From Molanna angustata (taxonomy: Eukaryota > Arthropoda > Insecta > Trichoptera > Molannidae), in the NCBI GenBank assembly GCA_963576475.1, contig OY754970.1, positions 33,393,619-33,457,618 on the forward strand: DNA of 64,000 bases, written 5' to 3'. The position numbers were made by a program, and so were the translations under genes. This document shows positions 42,913-53,291 of the stretch, in pieces. Numbering within the stretch: position 1 is the first letter of the stretch; each line of letters opens with the position of its first letter. The notes beneath the pieces are model-generated. The model did no database searches. It saw only the letters and a program-made list of their open reading frames with translations, and was not told the DNA's origin.

Positions 42913-43161
42913 TACTACTCGCTACCAAGTCACTAAACAAAGTATTCAAATTTTCTATGGAAAATTTTCTGAATTTTCATGAAATGAGTTTGTTAAATTA
43001 TTATTTATTTAAATATTCTATTAAGAAGTTACTTGATAATTCTTCAATGCCACTTTATGAAAGTGACGTAACTTTTTAAATTTGAAAATAAAAATAACTA
43101 TATATTCAGATATCCTTCAAAGTCTGATGGGATCTAAAATAGTATTAGATATACAAATATG

Positions 43162-43560
43162 TTCCAATTCATCGCACCAATTACGCACAAAACATGGCAA
43201 TTCATAGAATGTGTACATACAATAACAGATTTCAAGAGTTTGACATCTTCCACCTCAGTTCCACAACATTCAAATACTCACTTATTATAGGAAACCTTGA
43301 CGGTATTAAATTCTCTTTTTTCTTTTTTTTCCTTTTAGTTGAATATTATGTTTTGAATCATTGTAGACTTGAAATGTTGCTCTTAACTACATACCAACCT
43401 ATGATCATATTTTATGATTTTTTGCAAACTTATTGTATTATTTTATATTAATCACAACGACAAAATGTAATATGCCTTAATACTTGATGTTACTAATGTA
43501 TTGTACTATGTCTTAACGCTGTTTTTTGTCTAAATTTAACCAAAATAAATAAATAAATAG
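43162..43560 (+). mobile_element. Nested insertion 1 with (AAAT)n tail
   Basis: 399 bp absent from the uninterrupted copy at 24071, ending CCAAAATAAATAAATAAATA. Only ATG is shared at both junctions. No coding motif recognised; most likely the 3' UTR of a 5'-truncated LINE. Confidence 0.65.
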
Positions 43561-43603
43561 ATGTAAATCTTGAAAAAAATCGAATGAGTACTTGTCTATA
43601 ATC

Positions 43604-44284
43604 ATAAGATCTACGCCTACGCATTGGCTGCCTATCTTAAGCCACATTCCACCACCTGATCTCCGAAGATTGAACGCACTAATCAGAGAATATACCAAAT
43701 TTGTCCAAAATCCCACAATGCCAGCCAACACAGACCTTAACCACCTCCTGCAGAGTAACAGGCTCAAATCTCGAAATCCTCCACTTCGAACAGCTTCCAA
43801 CCTTTCCGTGCATAATATTAAATATAACATCTTGGAGGCATGGATCACTGAGTGGCAAAGTAACACTGGTGACCCATCTTTGATCCCCCTGCCCTGCATC
43901 ACGGAGACGCCGCCCGGCTTCGATCAACCAAGAAGGGTCTGGTCGGCTCTAAACAGAATCCGAACTGGTCACGGCAGATGCGCTGATTTTGCCTACAAAT
44001 GTGGATGGCAAGAGTCCCCTGGATGCGACTATGGAGCTGACAGGCAGACAATTGAACACATAGTCAATGAATGTGCTCTCAGATCATACTGTGGTAACGC
44101 ATCGGATTTCTTCACCCTTAGCGACGGAGCGATCGAATACGTCAGGAACCTGGACTTAAATATCTGACAAGCAGGAATCTTGACCCTGCGCTCAACTTTA
44201 ACATAATAATATCTATATATATTACTATAATCATAATATTCTAATTTGTGATGTACTGTGCTGCCATACGATAAATAAATAAAA
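43604..44284 (+). pseudogene. Nested insertion 2: LINE C-terminus with zinc-knuckle-like motif
   Basis: Flanked by TATAATC at 43597-43603 and 44285-44291. From 43606 the frame is open to a stop at 44165 (about 187 codons of LINE). It encodes THWLPILSHIPPPDLRR, SRNPPLRTASNL, ETPPGFDQPRRVWSALNRIR, TGHGRCADF and CDYGADRQTIEHIVNEC, ending YVRNLDLNI. 'WLPVLSHI.PPDLRR' and 'LNR.RTGHG.C' with a Cx2G...H-x4-C motif are typical of the end of an insect LINE ORF2. Intact frame but lacking RT and endonuclease, so 5' truncated. Tail: ACGATAAATAAATAAAA. Confidence 0.85.
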
Positions 44285-44481
44285 TATAATCGATAAAGAA
44301 GAATAAACACGCCGTACATAGCACAAAGTACACAACACATAGACACACAGATACATTGTGATGAAACTTTCAGAATACAATCTCAGCATGACACTCATTG
44401 ATAATCTACAATAAAAAAATAACCTTCATAAATTGAGAATTCTTAACTCCCCACTATATCCCCTTGGGGTAGTGAGGAGTA

Positions 44482-44632
44482 AAAATATTTTTACGTTTAC
44501 ATTGGACATTTTATTTTATCAATCCTATTTTCTTATATGCACTACAAAATAATAAAGAAACACTAGCGTCTTCTACATATTTGAAAATTGCATAAACAAT
44601 GAATCTTTATGTAAAACAAAGATTTCTCCTGC
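44482..44632. other. Unassigned spacer
   Basis: Nothing recognised. Confidence 0.4.
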
Positions 44633-44830
44633 TTATCTTCTTCGTCCTAGCCTTTGACCCATTTGCTTGGGGTCGGCTCTCCTTGTCCTCATTCTCCGAG
44701 CTTTTCTGTCCTCCGAACGAAGACTTGCCTTTTTGAGATCTCTGGTTATTTTGGACATCCAAATGGGCAATGGTCTACCACCTGGTCTTCTAGACGCAAC
44801 CTCTGTGTACATGTAGAGAGTGCACACTAT
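44633..44830 (-). pseudogene. LINE C-terminal remnant
   Basis: The minus-strand frame 44633-44827 encodes EVASRRPGGRPLPIWMSKIT, RDLKKASLRSEDRKARRM and RTRRADPKQMGQRL. This fits the 'GRP..RW...ITRDLK.A' end of insect LINE proteins. No upstream motif remains. Confidence 0.6.
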
Positions 44831-46170
44831 GAGTTTCGTCGTGATGTGTTTATATGTATGGCATACGCCAAATCCTTTTTGTGTCCTCTCTACAGCTCAA
44901 ACTATAAGTCCGATCGACTTCATGTTTACATCATATGTGTAAAGTGCATAGACCTCGGGCTGATTAGATTTAAATATACAACTTTTAATTTCTTCCATAT
45001 GATTTCATAATTTACCTTGTTTTTTGTCTGTACAGTCCAAACTATAAGTCATATCCGTTAATTTCTTCTCTATGATTTCATCTATCCAAATTTTCAAAAT
45101 GCTCTCACGGTCTGGAAAATCGGGGAATTTTTTAATTGTTTGAATTTTTGATACAATAAAAATACTCTTCAAAATGCATTCAAGGATTGTTAAAATTTAA
45201 ATAAAAAAAATCTATGGCCTGCTATATCAATGTGAAATAAATTTCATATTTGTATGAAAAATGTATATAACAGAAGTAAAATAGCTTCTGCATGGGAAAA
45301 TTTAGTGATCAACTTCATCACTGTATATAACAGAAGTAAAATTGCTTGAGTGAAACCATATTGTCACTGCATTGTCACTATTTTTTTCATTTTTTTTTTG
45401 TTTATACTAGATGTAAGAAATTGCACTTTTTTACATCTAAATTAAATTTAATAATTGAATAGGTACCTACCTGTATGGATATGAAAAATAAACATTTATA
45501 CAACAAGGTTACGAATGGGCGCCATGCACGACACGTTGTCAAAATATAAACTGGATTTTTTTATTTTATTCGGTGAAATATTTTAAATCTCATTTTGATT
45601 GTATCTTGTAAACAAATAAAAAAAACAACAACACGCTGTCGATAGCGTTTGTATAAATTGCTCTTTTCGAGGCGATCATAAAATTTGACAGGCCGTTTAC
45701 CGTCAAAGAGATAAAAGAATTAGTCGTATTGAATAATATTATTCCCATAAATTTTCACCCCCTACCCAGATACTCTCACCGTCCGTCGAGTGGACTGAAG
45801 AGGCTCAGGACTTTTGACATATATCCCGGGACGGATGAAAGTAGGAAACTGCGACTAAACTCTAGTCACATTCGAAAACAAAATAAATTTCCACTACTCA
45901 AAAACATTCTAATCTTTTAACATTCAATAACGATGAAAAGATATAGTACAATAAAAATGGAGCAAATACTTTGCTAAATACCACTTAATAAGTAGTACAA
46001 ATTAACACTGCTAGTTTAGGCAGAGCACTCCTCCCACCGACAAGTGAATTATAACTAAAGTAGTTGCATGTAACACATGAAATCCAAGTGTCGATAGCGA
46101 TAGTATGTATAGTTGAAGAATACGTACCACACTATAAACCCATAAATCCAAATAATGAATATTTTAAGAT
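44831..46170. other. Unassigned interval with a short duplication
   Basis: TGTATATAACAGAAGTAAAA occurs at about 45262 and 45323, each followed by NTNGCTT. TAGGTACCTA palindrome at 45460-45469. The frame 45729-45920 has no recognised motif. Confidence 0.4.
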
Positions 46171-46310
46171 AGATGGGTCGATGGCAGAGCGGTTAGCGCG
46201 TTGGGATAGTAATCCAGTGGTCGCGAGTTCGATTCCTGCCTCGACCGATTTATCAAGCTCCTCAACAAGCATTTATGCTAAGTTTAGGGAATGTATGAAG
46301 ATGTATATGT
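46171..46310 (+). mobile_element. SINE family 3, best-preserved head
   Basis: GATGGGTCGATGGCAGAGCG then GTTAGCGCG (A box TGGCAGAGCGG) and GGTCGCGAGTTCGATTCC (consensus B box) are followed by TGCCTCGACC. Then comes the tail TTTAGGGAATGTATGAAG then ATGTAT. The acceptor ends do not pair as a tRNA would. Confidence 0.85.
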
Positions 46311-46803
46311 ACATGTTTAACAAGGACATATTCATTTTAATTAAAAAAATATATAAACATTTTGTTTTCTATACAAAACATGTAGGTATGAATGTAAGGG
46401 TAGGATAGTATGGATGTCAGTCCTTTTTTTCCTATCCAGCATATGTCCCCGTAGATCTAGATGGGGTATTTCGACGTTTTTCGATATTTAAAAAAAAATG
46501 GAAATTTAGGCAGATGAACACATAAACTTATTATAAACAATGTTATTCTAAATAAAAATATTTGAGAAACTCTGGAACTGTTTTAAAAAATAAATTTGAG
46601 ATTTTGTATTTGTCTATATACATACAATTTTTAGCATTTTAGCGTACGTGGTTTTTGAGATATATGGTAAAATAAAGAAAAAATTTAAAGTTACCCTTGA
46701 CTGAACCTGATGACCCCTAACTGAAATAAAAATTCGAAAATCTGAGTATAAAAGTTTTGGAGGCTAAAAAATTTTCTATGATTTCTGAAGCGGATCAACA
46801 GTT
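46311..46803. other. Unassigned AT-rich interval
   Basis: No structure recognised. Confidence 0.45.
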
Positions 46804-47008
46804 AGATAGCTTTCTAAGCCCATAGAAAGCTATCTGTCTTTTCTTCACACACAATAATGTGAAATTCTACGCCATTGACCTTAAGTTTGGCATAGTATTT
46901 AGTTAGGAATGTCTCTGCAACGCAATTGCTAACTTAAGAATACTAAATACTCCAGTGAGGTTAGGAGTTAGTATTTAGGTACCTAGGACTGTGTATTCGG
47001 GTCATAAT
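46804..47008 (-). mobile_element. MITE family A, copy 3 (truncated, with terminal hairpin)
   Basis: ACAATAATGTGAAATTCTAC, AACGCAATTGCTAACTTAAG and CCTAGGACTGTGTATTCGGG match copies 1 and 2. The truncated left end forms a perfect hairpin: AGATAGCTTTCTA (46804-46816) against TAGAAAGCTATCT (46823-46835). Confidence 0.7.
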
Positions 47009-48002
47009 TATCATTTTCTGTAAAGGAGTTGTAGAAAAAGGAATACTACCATTTTTTTTCAAATACTCTATCAAAGGGTAGGGTAAACGTACTTTGATTT
47101 CGTAAAATTGAAATTAAGTCGTTTGACAATAAATACTTTATCTCCAGCAAACAACTGAAATTGCACAAATTTACTAAATCAAAGCACTCCAACTAGAATA
47201 TTTGTTGAAACACTAACATCAGAACTATGGTTATGTTTCAGGAACAGTTGACGTTAAGCGATCTTCAAAACCGGTATCAACCTGTGCCTTTATTAGTAAT
47301 CCCACCATGTTAACCATAATACCTACACTATACATAATATGTAGGTACTGCACACTACATGTATGTATATTATCCCCCGGGCGCAGCAAACTGCGGTCAA
47401 AGGTTTCAACTGCAACTGACAATACCAACAATGTTTCAAAGGGGAGAAACCATAAAAACACAAAACTTGAATTAAACTACCATGACAGACTTAACGTTTA
47501 AATAAAATAGCACAAAAGAGAACTGCTCACAAAGTCAAATTATACACTAACAAAAATATAAACAAATAAAATACGAAGAGGAGAAAATAATAAAAAAATA
47601 TCTGCTGCATTATTGATGCCCATCTTTGATGCATTGTGGAATCAATTTGCTTAATTGAGTTGTTAGACCCCCACCCACATCCTCATTCTTCCAATAGGCA
47701 GATTCAGTTATATAAATATATTTTATACATAGAATAATAATAAAACTATAGAATACTCATTCCCATACAATACCTCGCTGAAAAAGTGAAGCCGTTTTAT
47801 TGGCCGGCTCGTGTCAATATATGTATGACTGCTGGTAGACATTGTTCGTATAGTACTACTCATTATGACTACGTAAATTTTGCAAGCAGTTAAAAAATTC
47901 CCTATTTGGAGAACGTATCACGCAGACGGCCAAATGATTACTGAATGCTCGTAGCAAAATGTTGACCAAATTAGTCAACATAAAGCAGTCGCGTTTACTG
48001 AG
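47009..48002. other. Unassigned interval
   Basis: 47340-47400 contains ATATGTAGGTACTGC and a CCCCCGGGCGCAGC patch. No gene recognised. Confidence 0.4.
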
Positions 48003-48500
48003 TATTAATAATAATAATAATAATAAAAGACTTTTATTGAGTTAAACAACGTGGCGGACTTGTTGCCCGCAGGCAATCTCTACCAGTCAACTAACATGGT
48101 AAATACAATCAGTTACAGGTTAATAATATCATTATCAGTTAGAAATACAAATAGAAAAATAGAAAAAAAATAATAAATAAATAAATAAATCATAAATTAA
48201 AAATACAAAATAAATATAAAAAACAAAAAATAATATATGTTTAAATAAGAACAAAAATAAGAATAAAAAAAAATCAGATAGATACACTATGTTTATAGGA
48301 TGGAGGATAGGAGAGGAGAAAGGAAGAGGGATAAAGGGAAAAAGATGTGAATTTGTGTTTATGTGGATAGAAAGTGTGACTTCAGACGCTTTTTGAATGC
48401 TATTAAATTAGTGGCATCTCTGATACTCTCCGGCTGCTGGATAGATTCCACATCCGAGCTGCATGAACTGTGAACGAGTAAGTATAAGTAGAGGTGTGGT
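48003..48500 (-). pseudogene. CR1/jockey-like LINE 3' end
   Basis: On the minus strand, about 48500-48360 reads SDVESIQQPESIRDATNLIA then FKKRLKSHFLST and stop, resembling the 'R.WN.LP.SIR....L..FK..LK.HL' end of CR1-type LINE proteins. The 3' UTR ends (plus-strand reading) TTGTTGCCCGCAGGCAATCT then CTACCAGTC. On the minus strand that is GGTAGAGATTGCC...GGCAACAAGTCCGCCACG, followed by (TTA)n. This tail resembles that of SINE family 1. Confidence 0.7.
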
Positions 48501-48513
48501 GTATGGTATTGTA

Positions 48514-48548
48514 AGAATTATAATAGTATTCTATACTATTATAATTCT
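48514..48548. repeat. Palindrome, perfect 16-bp arms
   Basis: AGAATTATAATAGTAT (48514-48529), loop TCT, ATACTATTATAATTCT (48533-48548). It lies just outside the LINE fragment. Confidence 0.8.
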
Positions 48549-49189
48549 ATGATTTTATACTATAATTTCAAATCACTCGCAAAAGACAAATAGAACCAAA
48601 CATTAACGTTTTTTTTGTTTTGACACATATCCATCTCCTCGTTTCTTCGAAATTCAAGTTCCTCACTATCTTATACCTCTTCTAATATACTAGTATCATT
48701 TATACTAACCTAGGCCGGTTTTTGTTTTGTATGTTGCTTCATTTAATTGAGAATACTTTTTTTGTAAGGCCTTTCATGCAATCAATCAATATCATACTCT
48801 TCAAACTACTTCATTAAATCCTGCACATATATCACCTTTTACGCATCATCCTCATCTCAATTTGAAAACTCTGACCAAAAAATGCATCGTTATTTAATCC
48901 TTTCGGAAAAAAAGACGTAATGAATTTTGCAATCTCCTACTTTTATATCGGTAAAAAGTAAGAAATCTTGCAAATTAATATTTTGGAACTTGTTTAAGAA
49001 TTTCTTGAAAAAGTTTATTGTGTGACAACTTGAGTTAATATTATATTTAACCGTATTGTCCGTTTATACAAATGAGACAGCATAAATACATATTTGATAT
49101 TTTTATAGCTTAACGAATATCTACAAAAATATATCTATACAGATTGTATAATAGTTATTCGAATATTCTTTAATATAATTGTCAAACTT
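48549..49189. other. Unassigned AT-rich interval
   Basis: No structure recognised. Confidence 0.45.
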
Positions 49190-49300
49190 CGTGGATCAGT
49201 TTGTTTGATAGCTGGCACCGGTGCCAACGATTCCGGGTTCAACTTTCACTATTTTCAATATTTCACTGTTTTCAATTTGGATTTTAGAACGAATAAGTTT
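49190..49300 (+). mobile_element. SINE family 2, strongly diverged
   Basis: GTGGATCAGTTTGTTTGATA then GATTCCGGGTTCAACTTTC (worn B box), CTGTTTTCAATTTGGAT follows the order of the copy at 51406. Confidence 0.4.
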
Positions 49301-50060
49301 CCGAAATGTGGCATTGAATAATACGATTTTTTATATACATGTGTACCTACTGTATACACATAGATTTCAAAACGGTTAAAGATTTTTTTGTCGGAGTAAA
49401 AACGTATTTATCTTCGTTTGTATTTAGATTAATTACAACGACAATAAATTCTGTTAGGTGTGATGGAAACTATTTAGATTATTTCCTCGAGTGAGTGGAT
49501 GTTGGTCCATAAATCTCGACCAAGGAACAACAAAGCTATTCTCTTCTGCAACAACAAAAGATATTTAGAACAATGGGTGGATTGGATGATAGATAACATT
49601 TCACAGTGATTGATACAGATACGCCGACAAAGTTATATTAATATGTAATATTGGTGAAGAGAATATATTTAAATGTTGGATCAAAACAAAGTACAACAGA
49701 ATAAAATATCAAAGTAATGTAGGTGCGGTATTTTAATTGATAAAATTAGATTACCAAGTTAAATGTTACTTCGTTGATTAATATCAAAAGAGATTTAAGA
49801 AATAATTCACGCAATAATTTTGTTATAAAGGGTCTAAAATCCATATGTGAAGCGAAAACTTCCTACTCATTCTTAAGGAAACTGCGCACATGCTTAACTG
49901 CGTCAAAGCTTATATGGAAAAGCAGTGCTGCAGCCAAAATTAATAAATAACATACGTTATACAAATACATTAAATTAAATAAAAAATATTTCACGTCCAA
50001 TCGTGGAATCAAACAGGTATTGTCAAACGCAGTTATTTTACACACCAAATAAAGATAAAT
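49301..50060. other. Unassigned AT-rich interval
   Basis: No structure recognised. Confidence 0.45.
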
Positions 50061-50272
50061 AATAATAATGATAATGAACGCTTCCTTGCACCCTGCGCAA
50101 GTGGAGAGTTTATTGCCATATGGCAATTTCTTCCAACTAACCAGTGTTTCCAGCCCAGAGAAGCAATATTAGCGTGAGAAATGAATTAAATAAATTTCTC
50201 CTCTGCTGGGAATCGAACCCAGGACGCCCGCACAGAAACCGAACAGCTTACCGACTGTGCCACGGCGGTCGA
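50061..50272 (-). mobile_element. SINE family 1, copy 2
   Basis: Reverse complement of the copy at 9129-9331: AAGTGGAGAGTTTATTGCC, TCTTCCAACTAACCAGTG, GGGAATCGAACCCAGGACGC (B box) and ACTGTGCCACGGCGGTCGA (A box side). GATAAAT flanks it at about 50054-50060 and 50271-50277, a possible 7-bp duplication. Confidence 0.9.
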
Positions 50273-50428
50273 TAAATTCAAATACAGAACATGTTAAAGA
50301 ACACTACATAATCTACTGTTAGACAATATAAATGGTATCGAATATTTATTTTTAAAGTTGTTCTGTTCGTTTGAAAATAAGCTGTAACATCATCGTCATT
50401 CTCAATGGCATCGGCAATTTTGTATCCA

Positions 50429-50583
50429 GCCCCCCTAGACAACGTGTCATTAAGCTCATGAAAAGAAACAAGAAAAGATAACTCAATGTATGGAAGTGAC
50501 AATTACCAGTCACGTGACAACTGTCACTTCCATACATTGAGTTATCTTTTCTTGAGCTAAATGACACGTTGTCTAGTGGGGCA
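50429..50583. mobile_element. Inverted-repeat (hairpin) element, ~60-bp arms
   Basis: CCTAGACAACGTGTCATTAA and AGATAACTCAATGTATGGAA on the left mirror TTCCATACATTGAGTTATCT and AAATGACACGTTGTCTAGTG on the right. The ends are GCCCCC and GGGGC. The left arm has about 12 extra bases (TGAAAAGAAACA). The centre is ATTACCAGTCACGTGACAA. Confidence 0.75.
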
Positions 50584-51405
50584 GGCCCAAAGTATAAAAT
50601 CAAACGATTTAATTTTAATATCATGCATGTAAATTGGAAAAACTTACACGGTGCTGAATAATTTTCCATAAACAGCGGTTAAGAGACAATGCATGGAGCG
50701 TTTAACGAACAAATACTTTCGTTGTGATCCTTTGGAAAAACACTGGACGATGTCGACGTAATTCTATCTTAAATGCGCGTTCAGACTTTACCGTGTGTAC
50801 TGGGAATTGGACAAGTAAAAGATGCAGGGGGGTATGGTAAAAAGAAATAACGTAAAATCCTGAAACCGCATTGAAGAATGTACATAGATAGAGATAACAG
50901 CCTAAGCGAAGTGACACGACTCTCTCGAGTCGTGATATCAGATAAGGACGGTCCATTCCCAGCTCTCAGTCGGGAGTGAATTAATAATAACGTCTCTCAG
51001 TCTACCTCTCTCCCAACATCCACACAACTATATTAATTCAAAGGGAAAATTATTTAGTGATTTTAGCAGCAACTCCTTTTCAAGTTCGTTATCATAAATT
51101 ATTGTTACCTACATACATATATCCACTACAATCTCAACACCATACCATCTGCAGCCTACTGGACGTCAGCCTAAGTTTTTGTTTATCGGTAAAATGAAAC
51201 AGCATTTTAATATTCTAGATATTATTTTATAGAGAATATCAAATCTTGTTTAATTTTCCCAATAAATTTATGGAGTACAATAATCTGAACACTGTCAATA
51301 ATTAAAAAAGAAATAATAATTATCAAAACCCACTATGTCAGTATGGTGATGAGGATGAAACCATTGATCACGTATTTTCAATTGGAAAAATAACTCCATT
51401 ATATT
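50584..51405. other. Unassigned interval
   Basis: Minus-strand frame 50702-50956 has no recognised domain. A short palindrome, CGACTCTCTCGAGTCG, lies at about 50917-50932. Confidence 0.4.
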
Positions 51406-51550
51406 GTCGGCCTTCGTGGCTCAGTTAGTTAGATATCTGACTGCTGAGCCAAGGGTCCCGGGTTCGATTCCCGGTGGAGACACAGATTTTTAATTGTGTT
51501 TTCAGTCTGGATCTGTACCTACTCAAAATTACTCACAATATTAAGATCTA
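51406..51550 (+). mobile_element. SINE family 2, best-preserved copy
   Basis: GTCGGCCTTCGTGGCTCAGT then TAGTTAGATATC (A box TGGCTCAGTTAG at 51417) and GGTCCCGGGTTCGATTCC (B box) in a perfect CCGGG/CCCGG stem, then GGTGGAGACACAGA and GTCTGGATCTGTACC. The acceptor arms do not pair, so it is a SINE, not a tRNA gene. Copies: 15450, 37130, 49190 and a tail at 55796. Confidence 0.85.
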
Positions 51551-51800
51551 AAATTTGTTTTTTTTTTATTACCATAATACAACATAACTTAAGTTATTTA
51601 TACATTATACATCACTAGGCGAAGCCTGCTATGAGGTAATACTAACAATAATTACGCAAAATATTTTTATTACATAAACTTCAAAGAATAAAAGTATAAA
51701 AAAACAATAAGCATAAAAGACTAAACTCATTAATGATAAGTATACCTATTTGCGATGGTGAGGGTGTGTTTATATGTGTAAAAAGATTATGTGGGGATAT
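51551..51800 (-). repeat. Possible LINE 3' UTR (minus strand)
   Basis: A T-run, then ATTATACATCACTAGGCG then AAGCCTGCTATGAGGTAAT, looks like the reverse of a LINE A-tail and UTR. No coding block follows. Confidence 0.3.
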
Positions 51801-53036
51801 GTGTAATAAAGTAAACATAATTATTAACAAAATATTTTTTTTATTCCTTTACATATAATATCACAAAAATATTGGCACAAATCACTTCATATTTGAAGGG
51901 GGTGGTTTGTTTGAAAAATTTTATTAATCATATCTTCTGGCAATATAAAAAAAAATTACGTTAATGAAAGTTTCAAATAAAATCCATGTTCACATAATGT
52001 TGATTTTAGATAACAGTGTGTTCTAAACAATATATATTTACTCCATCAAAATATTGATGCGTCAAAATCGAAGCAACAAAACAAGCCTAATATATTATGA
52101 CAAGATACTTCTTATGATGGATCCCTCCTTCAATTTGTGTTTGCACTTTGACAAATTTAAGATTAATAAATACACGTCGATAATCCGATGTCACTCGGAG
52201 TTCTATCAATATATAAACCTCAAAAAGGCGATAAGTGATTCCCCGAATTCTCAGTTTATTCGCCGATTTTACAAAACAAAATTTCCCGCTTAAAATCGCA
52301 CATAGATAACCCGAGAATCAATAAAGACGTTTACCACTGGGACTAGCAGTAGAAAAAACGTGTTTGAAAGAAACAATGAATTAACTACAAAGGGTATGGA
52401 ATTGTTTTTGCTCGACGTCACACTGTGATAACATTAAATGTAAAACTAGCTGGCGTTGTGTGGCTGTGGCAAAAAACAAAGGGACAACCCCAAAGAGAAT
52501 TCGCAAGATGTTAAAGTCCCCTTTTTTATGCAAGGACAAAACGGGGGCGCTGCGACAGTCCAATTTGGAGGAAAAACGAGAGAACGAAAATAATGCAAAG
52601 TTACTGGCAACATTTAAAATGCAAATAAATAAAACAATATAATTAGTATGTAGTGTTGTCAAAAAGAACAATCGAGAGACTAGTTTAATTACCTAAAAAG
52701 CAAGCAGCATGGAAAATAATTTTTAGAAAATCACAGCAAAATTTTTATTATTTCAGTTGAGCGTTTCAGCAGTATTTGAGAGACGATTAACATTTTAGAT
52801 TAAAACCATTATAATATCTAGTTTTTGAACGATAATTTGACATACCTAACACACACTAATACTCCAGTTTTATAGTTGCTCAAAAAGGAACAGCACTTAA
52901 CTCATATATTTAAGTTAAAAACATTTTTCGGAGTTATTATTACGTAAAAGTTAGTTTATATTCAATATTTTATTTATTCACGATAATTCATTTAGAATTC
53001 ATTTACGAAATAACAATTTTTCATTGAAATTTTTTT
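51801..53036. other. Unassigned AT-rich interval
   Basis: The plus frame 52460-52642 and the overlapping minus frame 52381-52671 compete; neither shows a motif. Confidence 0.35.
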
Positions 53037-53291
53037 GGAGTGTGACAAATTTAATTATAATTCTAAAAAATATGAACAAATGTTATGCAATAAAGTATTT
53101 ATTTTGTGTAAAAGTGTGTTCATATGTTTTCTAATTATTATGGAATTCTACAAATTAGAAGCCACCGAGTGTGATAAATTTAATTATAATTCGAAAAAAT
53201 ATGAACAAATTTTATTCTATAAAGCATTTATTTTGTATAAAAGTGTGTTCATATGTTTTTAATTATTATGGAATTCTACAAAATAGAAGCC
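53037..53291 (+). repeat. Tandem duplication, two ~128-bp copies
   Basis: Copies at 53037-53164 and 53165-53291 share TTTAATTATAATTC, AAAATATGAACAAAT, AAAGTGTGTTCATATGTTTT and TTATGGAATTCTACAAA. A 75-codon frame spans most of both copies (CDKFNYNSKKYEQ appears twice), but no domain is recognisable. Confidence 0.85.

Larger units (their letters stand above)
42913..44481 (+). mobile_element. TACTCCTC-TIR element, copy 3, carrying two nested retro-insertions
   Basis: The left end TACTACTCGCTACCAAGTCA and right end GGGGTAGTGAGGAGTA match copy 2 (24071-24571). Alignment with copy 2 is broken twice: at 43162-43560, and at 43604-44284. Element blocks resume each time: AATCGAATGAGTACTTGTC at 43580, and TATAATCGATAAAGAAGAAT at 44285. 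The host element therefore predates both insertions. Confidence 0.8.
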
